64,000 bases of DNA from Talaromyces rugulosus (taxonomy: Eukaryota > Ascomycota > Eurotiomycetes > Eurotiales > Trichocomaceae). Of this stretch, positions 38,907 to 51,293 are shown in pieces. The position numbers and the translations under genes were made by a program. Numbering within the stretch: the first letter of the stretch is position 1; each line of letters opens with the position of its first letter. The stretch spans positions 1,240,001 through 1,304,000 of the forward strand of contig NC_049561.1 in assembly GCF_013368755.1 (NCBI RefSeq), written 5' to 3'. The notes beneath the pieces were generated by a model. The model saw only the letters and a list, made by a program, of their open reading frames with translations. It searched no databases and was not told the DNA's origin.

Positions 38907-40665
38907 GCTGGCTCCATGCCACTAATAAGCCCGTGAACTATCAATCGCAGGAAATAATAGTAGCTGCCGCACCTTGCTGACCGACGAATGCGTCCATTAA
39001 CCTGTGAATCATTAATATTACTAGTATGGCAATTCCTGCTACGTAGCGTACTTCAGGCACCTTTCCCCGTTGCTGCCTTGCTGCCATGTAATCCCATCAA
39101 AACGACCTCGACAAGGGACAGCAAAAGAACACGAGCAGAAAAGACAAGAAGCAGCAATTAAATTAAAAGAAAGAAACGGCCGATCCGGCTCTGGCCCATC
39201 GGCGCGTGGTGAGAGGTCGGCTCGGCCGCTGCATTCCTGGTTCCGCAGAGCATCTTTCTGTATCTCTCTCGCTCCTTCCCTCTTTCCCTCTTTCTCTCCT
39301 CACACACTCTTTCTTTCCTTCTACACACCTTCTTCCCTCCTCCGTCTTTTCCCCTCTCCCTCTCCCTTTCTCACCTTTTCATCCTTCATCTTTCATCCTT
39401 ACCCCCTTCACGGTCATCGCGTGCCACACACACGCGGTTTGACTTGCACGGCCTCTCTTGGCATCGCCTGGTTTCGCTTTCTCGTGCCCGCGTCGGATAT
39501 CACTTCTTGTCCCTTGCCATCCTCGCCAGCTGGATGATCACGCTTGTTTGTCCAGCAGCATCATCGCCGAGCATTTATTCCGCCATCATCGCCCATCGCG
39601 GTCGACCGCACTAGGGGACGTGCTCCAATCTCACCGGCGGATTATTCCTTCTTACTGGCTCTCGAGTCAAGACTCGAGTCGAACAAGGGTTGGTCAACTC
39701 GTTCTTATTATCTTATTTCTTCCTTTCTTTCCCTCTTCCTCTATCACCATCACATCACTTCGCCCGTCTCGCCACAGCATCATCTGAGGTGACCCACCTG
39801 ATGCTGCCTATTATCACCCTGCCTATTTATTATTGTTGGACCATTCTGATTCTATCCCGTATGCATACCCTCTCCCCTCCCACCGCCTGCTCTTCTTTCC
39901 CTCTTTCTCTCTCGCTTGCTCGACACCGTTTACCCTCTCGTTGCGACTTGTCCTACTGCAGCGCGCATCCTTTCCTGCCCACCGCTGATCACCCCGGCCT
40001 CCCGCACTGATATTGTGCCGTCGTGGTGTTTTTCTGCTGCCCGTTTCTTATTTCCTCTCGTATTATTGCCGCGTCTCCGCTCCACACGCGCCTGTGCAGA
40101 TCCATCCTAGTACACTACCAACTGTCTGTCGGATCTTCTTGATGTTCCCACCAACTACTGCCTAGTGTTATTACGACCTAACCACACCGTGTGGCTTTGG
40201 CATTGCTCTCTCTCATCTCTTTCTCTTATTCTCCCCCCTCCATCTTTGTTGTCCACCCACCTCCTGTTTCATTATTATTTCTTATTCCACCTTCTTTAGT
40301 CTGTGGTCATTAGTTTTTTTTCTTTTTCCCTGTCCTTAACTTCCTCCATTTTGCCAACTGCCAACTCCCACTATCGGCGCCTTTGACTTGATTCTATCTA
40401 TTTTCCTTCTGCCGCTCTACTTGATCATTTTCCGAGTTCTTCCTCCATCACGCTCTTGATCCACCTCGTCACACCAATCTTTCCCGCCGCTTTTGCAACC
40501 CATTCGCGCATCCCCGTTCTCGGCTTTTTTTTCTTTTTCCCTTTTTCCTCTTCCTTCCTTTTTTTTTTTAAATTTTACAACCCTCCTTACTTACACAACC
40601 ACGATTGCAGTCTTTCATGCGAGCATCAGCTGTTAGTTCCTAGCATTGCACAGCGGGACGCAGTC

Positions 40666-43600
40666 ATGTCCGAGGACAGACAGTCCACTGAGTCTCTCCC
40701 ACCGCCGGCTGAAGCGTCTGATGCCGCCAGCAACGGCAGTCCGCCAGCGCGGCCCAAACCTCGACAGCCTGCTCTGTCGACCAAGCCGCCATCCATCGAC
40801 AAGCCGGATGAGGGAATTCCTAGTGAAGCCGTTCAGTCGGCTCCCATGACGGCCTCCAATTCCTCGTCCTCAGAGGCCGGGCAGGTTTCTGATCCTCTGG
40901 CAGCGGGCCCCTACAGCACTCGATCTCGAGGCCGCAACGGGGCTTCGCGGCCAAACTACGCCGAGGACATCGAAATGGACTTTGAATTGACCAGTCCTGC
41001 GCCTTCTGCTATCAAGATGGCCACTGCCGCTGCCTCAGCCAAACGGTATGCAGCTTCCAGCCTCAGCAGTTCTCCAGCTACCACCGAAACCGAAAAGGGC
41101 CCGGCCGCCAGCACCCGCAAGGGCCACGCCACTACCAACGGGGTGCACCCCAGCCCGGCCGCCAAAGACATGATTCCCGGCACCTCGAGTTTTTCCGCCA
41201 ACGCTGCTGCGAATGGCGCTGTTTCAGCCGTCTCGCGGAAGCGCAAGCAGCCACACGGCGGCGCTAGCGTCAATGGCTCTGCAAAACGCCTCAGCACCGC
41301 TGCCGAAAACCAGTCGAATTTTCGCCTTTCTAACATGATGACTTTTGAGAACTGCGGTGCCCGTTTGATGAAAAATGGAAAATTAAAAGCAGATGACGGC
41401 ACCACCCTCGAAGTAAATGGTGAGCTTCTCCGTCTCTTTTTTACATTGCAAGTAGCTTGTGGCTAATAAAGTAAGACCATGTGTACCTGATATGCGAACC
41501 CCCCGGGGAGCCGTACTACCTGGGTCGCATTATGGAATTCCTTCCTGCCAAGGGAAATCCTTCAGGCCCCGTGGAGATGATTCGCGTCAATTGGTATTAT
41601 CGACCAAAGGACATCCAGCGCAGTGTATCCGATCCTCGCTTTGTTTTTGCTTCGATGCACTCGGATCCGTGTCCTCTTTCGTCTCTTCGCGGCAAATGCT
41701 CCATCTCGCATGTCTCAGAAATTAGCAACCTAGACGACTATCGCCGACTGAAAGATACTTTCTGGTACGACAAGATGTTCGACAGATACATGCTCCGCTA
41801 CTACGATGTCGTACCGACCAAAGACGTCATCAATGTGCCTGAGAATGTCAAAAGGGTTCTTGACGAGCGCTGGAAATTTATTCTCTGCGAGCCTGCCCGC
41901 AAAAAGGAACTGACAGGTGCGGTCAAGACTTGCATCAAATGCGGTTTGTATGCTGCTAGGTAAGATGCCACGCAAAGTCTTTCTCTCATTTTTGTTGTTC
42001 ATTCTTCTGACCGCAACCAGTGCCGAATCTGTGGATTGTGCCGTCTGCCACAAGACGTACCACATGAATTGTGTTCGCCCAAAATTGACCAAAAAGCCGG
42101 CCCGTGGTTTTGCATGGGCTTGTGCTTTATGCAGCCGGGCGCAAGAACGCAGGCTAGAGGCTCGGAATACATCCAACGTGACAGCGGACTCCCATCACGA
42201 TATGGAAGAGGATCTGCCAGAAGAAGATGACGACGAGCCCATGGTTGACGCCACAGCAACGGGCCGAAGCAGCCCGGCGACCGATGATAAGACGAAGAAG
42301 CCGGAACCGGCTACAGCAGCACAGATCGCGCAGGCAAAGATGTGGCCGTATCGATACTTTGGAATTCATTGCCAAGTAGAAGACGCCTTGGACTACGATG
42401 ATAGAATTTATCCCCGCGCGAGCTCTCGAATCGGAACACGCCATCAGGCCATCACTGCTCCGTGGTATGGGCAGCCTGTTCAGTATACAAAACCCCTGGA
42501 TGCCAGGAAAAAGGCAAAAGGCACTGGCAAGGGCGCGGTCCATAAAATGTCCAAGGAAACCCAGGCGGCCATCGAGGCCGAAAAGCAGGACAGGCTGGCA
42601 AGGCCCTGGGTCATGGACGAACCTACAGGCTTTATTCGACGAGGTGAAGACGAGCCCGTCACAGTCAACGGAAAACAGGTTCGCACGGCTGAGCTGTTGT
42701 TTAAGATGTCCGAAGCCAACCAGATTCCCTCTGGTCGTGGTGAAGATGACGCCCCAGGATCCGAAATGACTCCGGAAGACCGAGAGAAATTTATTGACGA
42801 ATACATGACGAGAGCCAAAGAAGTTGCTTCCGAAAGAGGCCTCCCGAAATACCACACCAATTTCTTGGATAAAGCGTTGGAATATCTCTACAGCGAAAGC
42901 TTTAATGTGGACGCTGCCCTGAAAAAGCTTAAGAAAGCCGACCTCTACAAGGACCTCAAAGAGCCCAAACTGAACAAAGAGCAAAAAGCACTTTTCGAAG
43001 AAGGCGTTTCCAAGTATGGATCGGAATGGCTTAATATACGCAGGCACATTGGAAACATTGAACCCCGACACGTTGTTCGCTACTACTATATGTGGAAGAA
43101 GACACCCGAAGGCCGTCGCATTTGGGGAAGCTACGAAGGTCGGCGAGGCAAGAAAGAAGCAATACGAGCCAATTCATCATCAAAGTTGCTTGACGATATC
43201 GCCGATGAACAAGACGACTCGGCCTTTGATAATGACAAAGCGACTGACAAGAAACGTGGCTTTCAATGCAAATTTTGCACAACTCGCTCGTCTCCTCAGT
43301 GGCGGCGCGCACCACTGACCACCCCTGGTGCGACTGTGCCAGCCGACCCAGCCACCAAGAAAGCGGACAAGGGGCCCCAGCTCGCAGTGGCGCTTTGCCA
43401 TCGATGTGCTATCATGTGGCGCAAGTACGCGATTGAATGGAAGGATGCCGATGAGCTAGCCAAGAAACTCCAGGCAGGCGGCAACAAGGCCTGGCGGCGC
43501 AAGATGGATGAGGAGATGCTTGCTCAAATGCTGGTTTCGGACGAGGGACCCCTCAACATCAACAGCAACACCAGAGCAACAGCACAACAGATAGGGGTAA

Positions 43601-45873
43601 ATGTCAATGGCTCAGTAGCCAATGACTCTCAGTCGGAACCTGCCAAGAAGAAGCCTCGCACCTTGATTGACAAGGACAGCGCAACAAATTCGGCTAGAAA
43701 CTCGGTTGAACCGCTCCCCAGGAAGAAGGCGACCGAAAAACCCGCTGAGCCCATACCAATAATACCGGATCACCCTCGGCAGAAAACGTTACCATGTGCA
43801 GTTTGCCGACGTATTGACTCGGGTGCCCAGAATTCCGTCACATGTAAGGACTGCCAGCTCACTGTTCATCGCCGCTGCTATGGCGTCAATTCTCGGATCG
43901 ACTCGACGATGAAATGGTTTTGCGATACATGTTCCAACGATCGCAATCCAACTGCTTCAACACGGTATGAATGCACGCTATGTCCAGTTACCGTCACTGA
44001 ACACGAATTGATGGAAGCTCCGCCGAAATCGAGCAACAAGAAGAAAACAGACCGCGACAAGGAAAAGGAGAAAATGGACAGGGAAGTTATTGCAAAGGTT
44101 ATCAAGAACTATCAGGAGAAGCAAGAAGCTGCAGGAAAACCTATCGGCCCTCGCGAACCACTGAAGCGGACGGCTGGCTACAACTGGGTTCATGTCAACT
44201 GCGCGGTCTGGCACCCAGAGATCAAGTTTGGAAACGCCGAGGAGTTCGAGCCGGCAGATGGCTTTACCCTGATTCCACGCCAGCGCTATAAGGAGATATG
44301 CAAGGTGTGCAGAACCATAAACGGTGCCTGTGTTTCCTGTGATTACCCGGGATGCAACGCAAAATTCCATGTTGGCTGTGCATTTCAGGCTGAGTATGGC
44401 TTCGGCTTCAGCGTGTCTCCTGTGAAAGGGTCTCGCAAAGAGGCGACCGCCACCGTAAGGATAGGCGAAGAAACCGGGTTGGCTTCCCCTACTGTTTGGT
44501 GTTCGTCTCATACACCCCAAACGATCGTGCACGACCTCGGCGAGCCTACGGATCAGGACGGACTAAGCGCGCTAGGACTTTACGTAAAGACCTATAAGCA
44601 AGCTGATTTCACAATAGCGCGAAAGACAACAAGTTCACAACATATCAGCGTTCCGTCCACCCATACTTCAGTCAATGCCAATAGGCGAGCTTCTGCGGCC
44701 AATGCGGGAGTAATCGAGGCGAGGAACACCGCTCACGAGAACGGGGAGGGCCTCGATACCAGCCCACCAATGGAGACTTCACACACTTCAGCCGGTCCTC
44801 AAGGTAGCAAGGCTTGTTTCCATTGCAAGACGACTTTCAGTCCGAGATGGTGGTCAATTGAAAATCCTTTCCGCGGCGCCATGGCTGCTAATGGCATGAG
44901 TCATTTGACCAACGGAGCTGGTTTGCATGCACGAACCATATCGCAAAATTCCATCCCTTATATCAATGGCGACCACCACCATCCAGAGAGCGAGCCGGCA
45001 TTTGAATGTCATAAATGTCACCTCAAGAAACCAATGGTCGTCCCCCCATCGGAGTCACGCCCCCCACCATATGCTACGAACATGGGCCACGTGTTGCCAG
45101 GCTCTCGGGCAGCAGACTACACACCACCATACGTATCGCATGCTCATCCGCCGCAACCAGGCCCCTTGGCCCGTCCTCCTCACCCTTCTGGGCCACTACC
45201 GCCGCCGCCGCCGCCGCCTGCTGCCCACAGCTCAGAATGGTACAATGGGTACGAGAAAATGCCTGGTCATGGAGTTAACGCTTTACCGCCTCAAACAAAT
45301 GGCTTTGGGCCACCACCTGTCTCGTATTCTTCGGGTCATCTCCCGCATCTGAATGGCTATAATGGTCCTCCTGGAGCACCAGCACCGGTGCCACCGCCTG
45401 CTCATAGCCACCATGGGCCGCCTCCCCCTCCTCCTCCCCCCCAAGCTCCGCACCACCCACACCCTGCTCCAGGGCATTACGGAACCGTTCCTCCTCCACC
45501 TCCTCCCACGGCACATCCTTATCCGGGACCACCATATGCACCTTCGACGCTGCCTTCGCCGCATGCACCGCAAAACCGGCCTTTTGGAACATCCATGTCA
45601 CCGCCTGATATACATGCAAGCATTGCGCGTCGTTCCCCACCGAATGCGTTAGGCACGGCACCTCGGGGGTATCCCGTTGAGCGAGTTGGACATTCTCCTT
45701 TGTTATCGAGGGGAAGCGTCGACCCTCCGCTACCGAGCACACCAAACCGATCTGAGGAGCAAGCGATTGCATCTACGCGTCCTACAAGCAGCGGGCGATA
45801 TGTAGGCCCTAGTGGAACAAATTCAAATACAGGGGCAAGTGCCAGCCCTTCTTTGAAGAATTTACTTTCGTGA
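40666..45873 (+). CDS. snt2: SNT2-like BAH/PHD/SANT/GATA chromatin reader
   Basis: Exons 40666-41419, 41476-41959 and 42021-45873 encode 1696 residues. Domain order: Ser/Ala-rich tail; BAH (about 252-385, DHVYLICEPPGEPYYLGRI); PHD1 (404-450, split by intron 2, CIKCG to CALC); an ELM2-like stretch; SANT (about 730-780, FEEGVSKYGSEWLNIRRHIG); GATA-like finger (CKFCTTRSSPQW about 829, CHRC about 873); PHD2 (about 1005-1055); extended PHD (1064-1250, HVNCAVWHPEIKFGN, CVSCDYPGCNAKFHVGCAFQ); a second GATA-like finger with longer loop (CFHCKTTFSPRWW about 1345, CHKC about 1409); and a Pro/His-rich tail. This is the architecture of fungal Snt2, a histone-tail reader linked to H3 ubiquitination (yeast Snt2C with Ecm5 and Rpd3) and stress or conidiation control. 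Intron 1's acceptor is the AAG at 41473-41475, since the frame needs it. Confidence 0.93.
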
Positions 45874-46799
45874 AACATTCTTTTATTTGATTTCGTTTTT
45901 TTGTTAATGATTGTTTTTTGATCGAGGAAACTCGATTCCGGTTTGATTCCGGTTTGGGATGCGAATCCTGATGTAAAATACTATTTGCTATCTTTTTCTT
46001 GTGCTAGGCAGGTTGTTTTTTTTTTTTTTTTTCTTGTGATTGATATTTGGAGCATGGCATGCAAAGTTGCATTTGGGATATTCGATTGATTCGACCGAAT
46101 CCGGCGTTGACAAGAAGCAGAACAAAAAAGGTGGCCATTTAGATTCTACGGCTGTATGATGGAAAAGCATAGTAGACGTTATTATTTTGCTTTCGATTCA
46201 CATATTTGACAGAATAATATTATTCTTTGAATTAGTCAATACTCCACTGTATTCTGCCAGACAAATAATCAACACGAGTAATTATTAGTTGCAACCTGTC
46301 TATTATTAAACAGACCGCATACAATTTCTGTAATCAATACTCGGGCAGCGGCAAAATCAATATCAGCATGTTCACTGCTAACCAAAAAGCTACTGGTAGA
46401 TAGTTCCTATTGAAAATCAATGCTTAGCCATGAGATAGCCCCCCCTCCCTTTCATTTGCCTTTTTGATTGGCATTTTATACTACCATTCATACCTGCCTC
46501 TGAACCACCCATTTATCGAGGAAACTATGAGCGAAATCTTAAAGTGCCCAATGCCATTTCAAGCTAATTGAACGAGAAGAGAATGCATTACTGGTGTGGT
46601 GAACCCATCGCGGGAGCATGAATACTCAGGCTGTAGTAACACCACCACAACAGAACAACGTAGGATGCTTTTGGAATATTGTTCAATTAATTTAATAGAC
46701 TCGGTGTTGACAAGAGTTGAAAAAATGTACCTATTTATATTGTTATAAGAGGTTAATAGTGGTTAGGTTGTTGGGTTTAGCAACTTATACAAGTAATCT

Positions 46800-46816
46800 A
46801 ATATATATATATATAT
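46800..46816. repeat. (AT)n microsatellite
   Basis: About eight AT units inside the AT-rich spacer, followed directly by the palindrome ATCAATTGAT. Confidence 0.8.
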
Positions 46817-47044
46817 CAATTGATATGAATTTTGGACCATACTATTAACGTAATTACCTGTGGTTTTATTGGAAAGATATTTATTAATAATGGCAAAGTA
46901 TGATTGCTAATCGATCTTGTTACAAAATAACCTGTTGCCCATGTACGTAGGAGGCTGGGCTGAGCTGGCAAACGCTTGGTTCAACGCAAAACACGACCTG
47001 GGGGCCAAACCTGTCGACCGTTGTGCAGCGTATGTCCTAGATAA

Positions 47045-47058
47045 TACTCCGTACGGAG
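47045..47058. repeat. TACTCCGTACGGAG palindrome
   Basis: Contains the perfect 12-bp palindrome CTCCGTACGGAG. It is the fullest copy of the TACTCCGTA/TACGGAGTA word that recurs in the non-coding parts of this window. Confidence 0.7.
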
Positions 47059-48884
47059 ACTGCTAGTAATACTGTCAGTGACTCAGTGCTGTGTGTGCGT
47101 TGGCGCTAGCGACGAGAAAGGGAGAGAGTGCTGCTATTATTAATTTCTTGGGGAAAAAGGGTAAAAGTTAATTTTCAGCGGATCCCAACACATTATTATT
47201 GTATTCGTACTACTGTGGCTGTGCGAATTCAATACACATATGCACATGTACCTGTGTAGGGAGTATGCCTAAAAAATAGAATATTTTATTAAAGATTCGA
47301 GATTTAATGGTTCATGGCGCTGGTTCCGCGGCTGATAGACGGCGCGCATACCCGGTGTAGTTTAGCGGATCGTCTACGTATATAGAATGATGCAAGCTAG
47401 ACGTTTTTATGAATGGATGATCACTTAAGGCGAAGGTGTGAAGTACGTACGCACTGAACTGGCGAGTTCGTGGTACAGTCTAGAGATGATCAGATCGCAA
47501 ACATAGGTTTAAATGATCGGCTGGATTCCTTGCATTGGTCGGGTGGATGATCGACACAGTCGAGATCAACATGGAATCTCAAAAAATCGAAAATCAAAAC
47601 CAGAAGATCAAGCAGGTTGACGAGAGCACAGGAATTAATATTTAATATTAATATGACATGGTGAGTAGGTGTCAGCCGTCTATAAGGATGTTTACCTTTC
47701 CGAGAATTGATCGTCAGATTTTAACTATTACTATTAACGGACCCAACGTGACGCCCAGGGCCTAATACTAAGTAGATGACACTATTTTGTCTCTTACCGA
47801 CTCAATCTGTAAGCGTATTTATGCAAAAGGGTAACTGTTTAATATTTATCCGCGGGAAAGAAACTGCGATGTAACGGCCAGTAAATTCCTATCCTCCTGG
47901 GAGTCCTGGCATGTCTTGGCGGCGTCTTGGCCCCAAGACAGTGTACTAGTGCGTGGTATTTATTGGGTTGCATGTGATTGTGATTATTATGGTTTTGTTG
48001 GTGAAGTAGCGTTCTTGAGCTCTATTCTGATCTTTACCCTGCGCAATTCTCTGTCTCTCTCTTTCTCTCTCTCTCTAATTATGAAGGCTGATAATACTTC
48101 TTTGTTCTCGAGGCATGATCGCCAGTGAAGAGACCGATAGGCTCTCCGTTGCAGATAGGGCCGGAGACTAGGTAGGATCCGGTTAAAGGCCCAAGGGTCG
48201 GTCGCGTGCTTCAGCCTCGCCTTATTATTAGTAGTAGTACTATCTCTTCTTGATCTTCTCTGTCAATAATATGTTTGTGCATGGCTACCGGGCCAGATTT
48301 ATCCGGTTGTTGCTGTTATTCTGCTTATTCAATGGGGATTGGAGGGCTAAGCGCGTGGTTATAGATATAGACATTAGATATTATTATCGTAGTTATAACT
48401 ATTATCGTCTACGCTCATTGTATCCGTACTGTTGGCTTATTATTACCACATGTATAATATGTACATGATGATTCGATATCTTATGTGATATTATTATTGA
48501 TATTATAGTAATAATTTCAATGCAATATATCCTGTAACTCAATATACTTGGAGTACATAGAGTTACGGAGCATATCACATAAGGTATTGCCTAATGCAGA
48601 CTGATCTTCGTCTGTATTAGCGAGCAGTAGGGCCAATAAGCAAGGTTGTCATCAGTCTGCAACGCCTACCGGAGATGGCTGTCGGATACGGCCTAGCGGG
48701 CTAGTGATCGTTGCGTTTCGTGTGAATCCCGCGAAATACACACATACACGCTAGTCACTACTGGGTGGAATTTGGTTGATCTCCTCACTAAGTACTAACT
48801 AGGGCATAAGGGTCTCTACATGGTTCTGTAACAACTTAACAAGGGTTCCATAATTACGAGACTAATTAAACAGCGGAGTCTTAT

Positions 48885-48905
48885 TTCTTCTTCTTCTTCT
48901 TCTTC
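48885..48905. repeat. (TTC)7 microsatellite
   Basis: Seven uninterrupted TTC units in the non-coding spacer upstream of the phosphodiesterase gene. Confidence 0.85.
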
Positions 48906-50096
48906 TTGCTTGCTTGATAGACGCATGGATCCGGTCCATGTGGCAGTGACGCAGCCTGCAAGGAGTATATTTGGTCCTTTTCCCGTATTGTTCGGAGATA
49001 CCTTCTGGGACATCTGGAGACGTGGTAATAATGCAAACAAAAACAAAACAAAACAAAACAATATTGAATATAGCCCGAAATTCACCGACCCGGGCCCAAT
49101 CACTCGGGTCCAAGGCATGGGTATTATTTATTATTACTGTTGTTTTATCGACCATTCTTCCCTTATCAGCCAGCCGGGCTCGCCCCCTCCCCGCGTCATT
49201 GTCATGGTATATCCCGGTACAAGCCTAGCGGTTCATGCTAGTCATGACACGGCAGCCGAGAATCTGCACTAAATCATGCTGAGGCTAAGCAGTAACACCA
49301 AAACTGGAAAACGTGGCTGAGGGATCTCCATCAACTAAGGCCTAGCGCGGTCTTTTAAGTTCTTCTTTATGGTTTCCCGGTACGGCGCATAGCGCCGGGA
49401 GTATTGGCATTACGTGCATGTATTTAATTTGTTTATCGAAATGAGAATGGATCTATAGACTTTGGTAATATCCATAGCAATCGGTGATATTTAAATGATA
49501 TTGTAACAGGGTCCGTATCCTTAGATTAGTAAAAAATACATAAGAAAAAGTGACGCCTGACCAGTGACGAGTCAAGGCGCAAGGCGACTGCTACTTTGGG
49601 CTAGTCCTGGCCCCTATGGCACGGCCAATCCCTGTGCGGTCGGCTCGCAAACAAGCCTTCCAGCCAGTCGCCAGTGGTCAAGAGAAAGAGCACGTCGTAG
49701 ACTGTCGTACGCAGGAATCAGCACTCAGAACAGGCCAGCCAACGGGGGCTGTCAAATACACGAGTGTTGGACAGGCTAACCGATCAGCCCTACTGGCCAA
49801 GACCGGGCTCGTAACGCTGCGATCCAGGTATTATTGTTATGAACTATTGTTTTACGATGCTTTTTATCCCGAGTGTTGGTTTAGGGTTTATTAATTTATC
49901 ATTACATATTGCTCCGGAGATGAGTCTTACAGAACGGAGTAGAACAGTTCTAGAAACAAACGCACAGGAAGAATCTGTGATCAGACCCACTTGAGGCCGT
50001 CATTGTTGGTTATTACTAGTACTATTTGCTATGTTGATCGGATAAAGAATAAGAAACGAGAACTATATAAAGATACATAGTAGATATTCTCCTAGC

Positions 50097-50111
50097 TACT
50101 CCGTATACTCC
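50097..50111. repeat. TACTCCGTATACTCC motif copy
   Basis: Two overlapping half-sites, TACTCCGTA and TACTCC, of the recurring spacer word. Confidence 0.6.
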
Positions 50112-51269
50112 TACAAATGCCCTCGTATGATTGGGCAGAGACGGGCGCGGGCACCCCTGCCAGCTCCGTTCCGTGGTATGGCCCGAACGGCGTACGGACT
50201 ACATCGTACCGTAATATTACAGCGAAGAATCTTCGCCAGACCCAGGGCCCCACCACACCAGCCCGCCCCCGTTGCCGCTTTGCTCGATAGATGACCGTAA
50301 ATAATACTAAGCAATACTGCCGGCCCACAGTATATTACGAGAGAATACCACTAACGGGCAGCCGGCCAACCACAGGGCCAGAAGCCGCCCGCCCCGCCCC
50401 AGAGAGCTTCTGGAAGGCCAGCAGAACACTCCAAATCGGCCCTCCACGCTCTTTCTCTCGTAAATGGGCCGCTCCTGCTCCCTCCCTGCTTGTAACCGGA
50501 TTACAGCCTCGAAATCGCTCCCTCGTCCAATCTCCATCATCCCAGCCTTCTCTCATCTCTTCTTTCTCCTTCTCTACCTCGCGATCTCTCTTTCCTACTC
50601 TCTTCACACCTACCTGTATACCTATACCAGCCGGTTTTGCCTCCCGACTCTCGCTGCGACGATACCCGCCACCACCGTATACGAACAGCCTCGCCTCGCC
50701 CCAGAACACAGTGGTGTTTACTATCCGGCCCCTTCGCTCTTTCTGTCGGATCACTGGGTTTCTTGCATCGAAAAAACCCTTATTCCCACACCACTCTCGT
50801 CCCTCGACACACTCCAATCGACGAACGAAGCACAAGCGGTTATCATTTCGCTGGGCGATCACCAATCCGACCAACCGATCTCGTTGCTATCTATTGTATC
50901 GTCCCCCAAGTTTTATCGACAGCATGATTGCAATGGGCCGTCACATCTGACCTCGCTTCTTACTTCTCGCGCTATATATATACACCGGTTTTGAATAGTG
51001 AACCCTCGGTTCGTTTCGATTGGATTGCTCGCCCACAGTCCTGGTGACTGTCTCTATTCGCCCACTCATATATACATACATACATCATTCATCGGTCACT
51101 CTTTTACAGACCTTTCACGGGCCCCGAGTGCCCTAATCCGTCGCCGTCGCCGCTCCAGCTCGTTTCCTCGTACCCAGTTGGGCCATCTGATGATCAGGAT
51201 CGCTGTTAGCCTGTTTGGGTTCTCAGCAGCGCTCACACCTGTTTCTTTTTGGTAACGTCATTTAGTTGG

Positions 51270-51293
51270 ATGCCGTTGCATAATGGCCTGTAA
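51270..51293 (+). promoter_or_regulatory. Upstream ORF overlapping the pde2 start codon
   Basis: ATG at 51270 opens a seven-codon frame (MPLHNGL) that ends with TAA at 51291-51293. It starts 13 nt before the pde2 ATG (51283) in another frame and terminates inside the pde2 coding region. If the leader is unspliced here, scanning ribosomes meet this ATG first. Confidence 0.4.

Larger units (their letters stand above)
37503..40665. promoter_or_regulatory. 3.2-kb divergent spacer between the helicase gene and snt2
   Basis: No coding exon was found. The left part (37.8-39.0 kb) is AT-rich with TAATAA/AATATT runs and contains TCACGTG (38225-38231), TACGGAGTA (38079-38087) and two near-identical GC-rich CCAAT elements (38450-38467, 38889-38906). 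From about 39.23 kb to the snt2 ATG the top strand is strongly pyrimidine-rich (CT/TTC runs), typical of a long fungal 5' leader. Several upstream ATGs occur, including an ATG-TAA minimal uORF at 39086-39091. Confidence 0.55.
45874..51282. other. 5.4-kb gene-free spacer upstream of the cAMP phosphodiesterase gene
   Basis: From 46 to 50 kb the DNA is AT-rich and stop-rich, with simple repeats: (AT)n 46800-46816, CT-rich 48050-48076, (TTC)7 48885-48905. TACTCCGTA-family words occur at 47045, 48563, 49934 and 50097. No frame looks like protein and no tRNA or rRNA was seen. From about 50.4 kb to 51.28 kb the top strand becomes pyrimidine-rich, consistent with the promoter and long 5' leader of the downstream gene. 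Confidence 0.5.

Noticed and set aside
39070..40110. Several + strand frames of 60-155 codons before snt2
   Set aside because: They are Ser/Leu/Pro/Phe-rich translations of the pyrimidine-rich leader and overlap one another in different frames; better explained as 5' UTR.
42154..43071. 305-codon frame on the - strand
   Set aside because: Antisense shadow of the snt2 third exon, which carries the SANT and ELM2-like regions. Its Phe/Ser-rich composition is that of reversed Lys/Glu codons.
48841..48910. Possible CRISPR-like or tandem array around the TTC repeats
   Set aside because: Only a trinucleotide microsatellite; no spaced direct repeats, and CRISPR arrays are not expected in a fungal nuclear genome.
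50291..51255. Frames of up to 219 codons before pde2
   Set aside because: Low-complexity Ser/Pro/Arg translation of a CT-rich leader, with both strands open equally and no domain.
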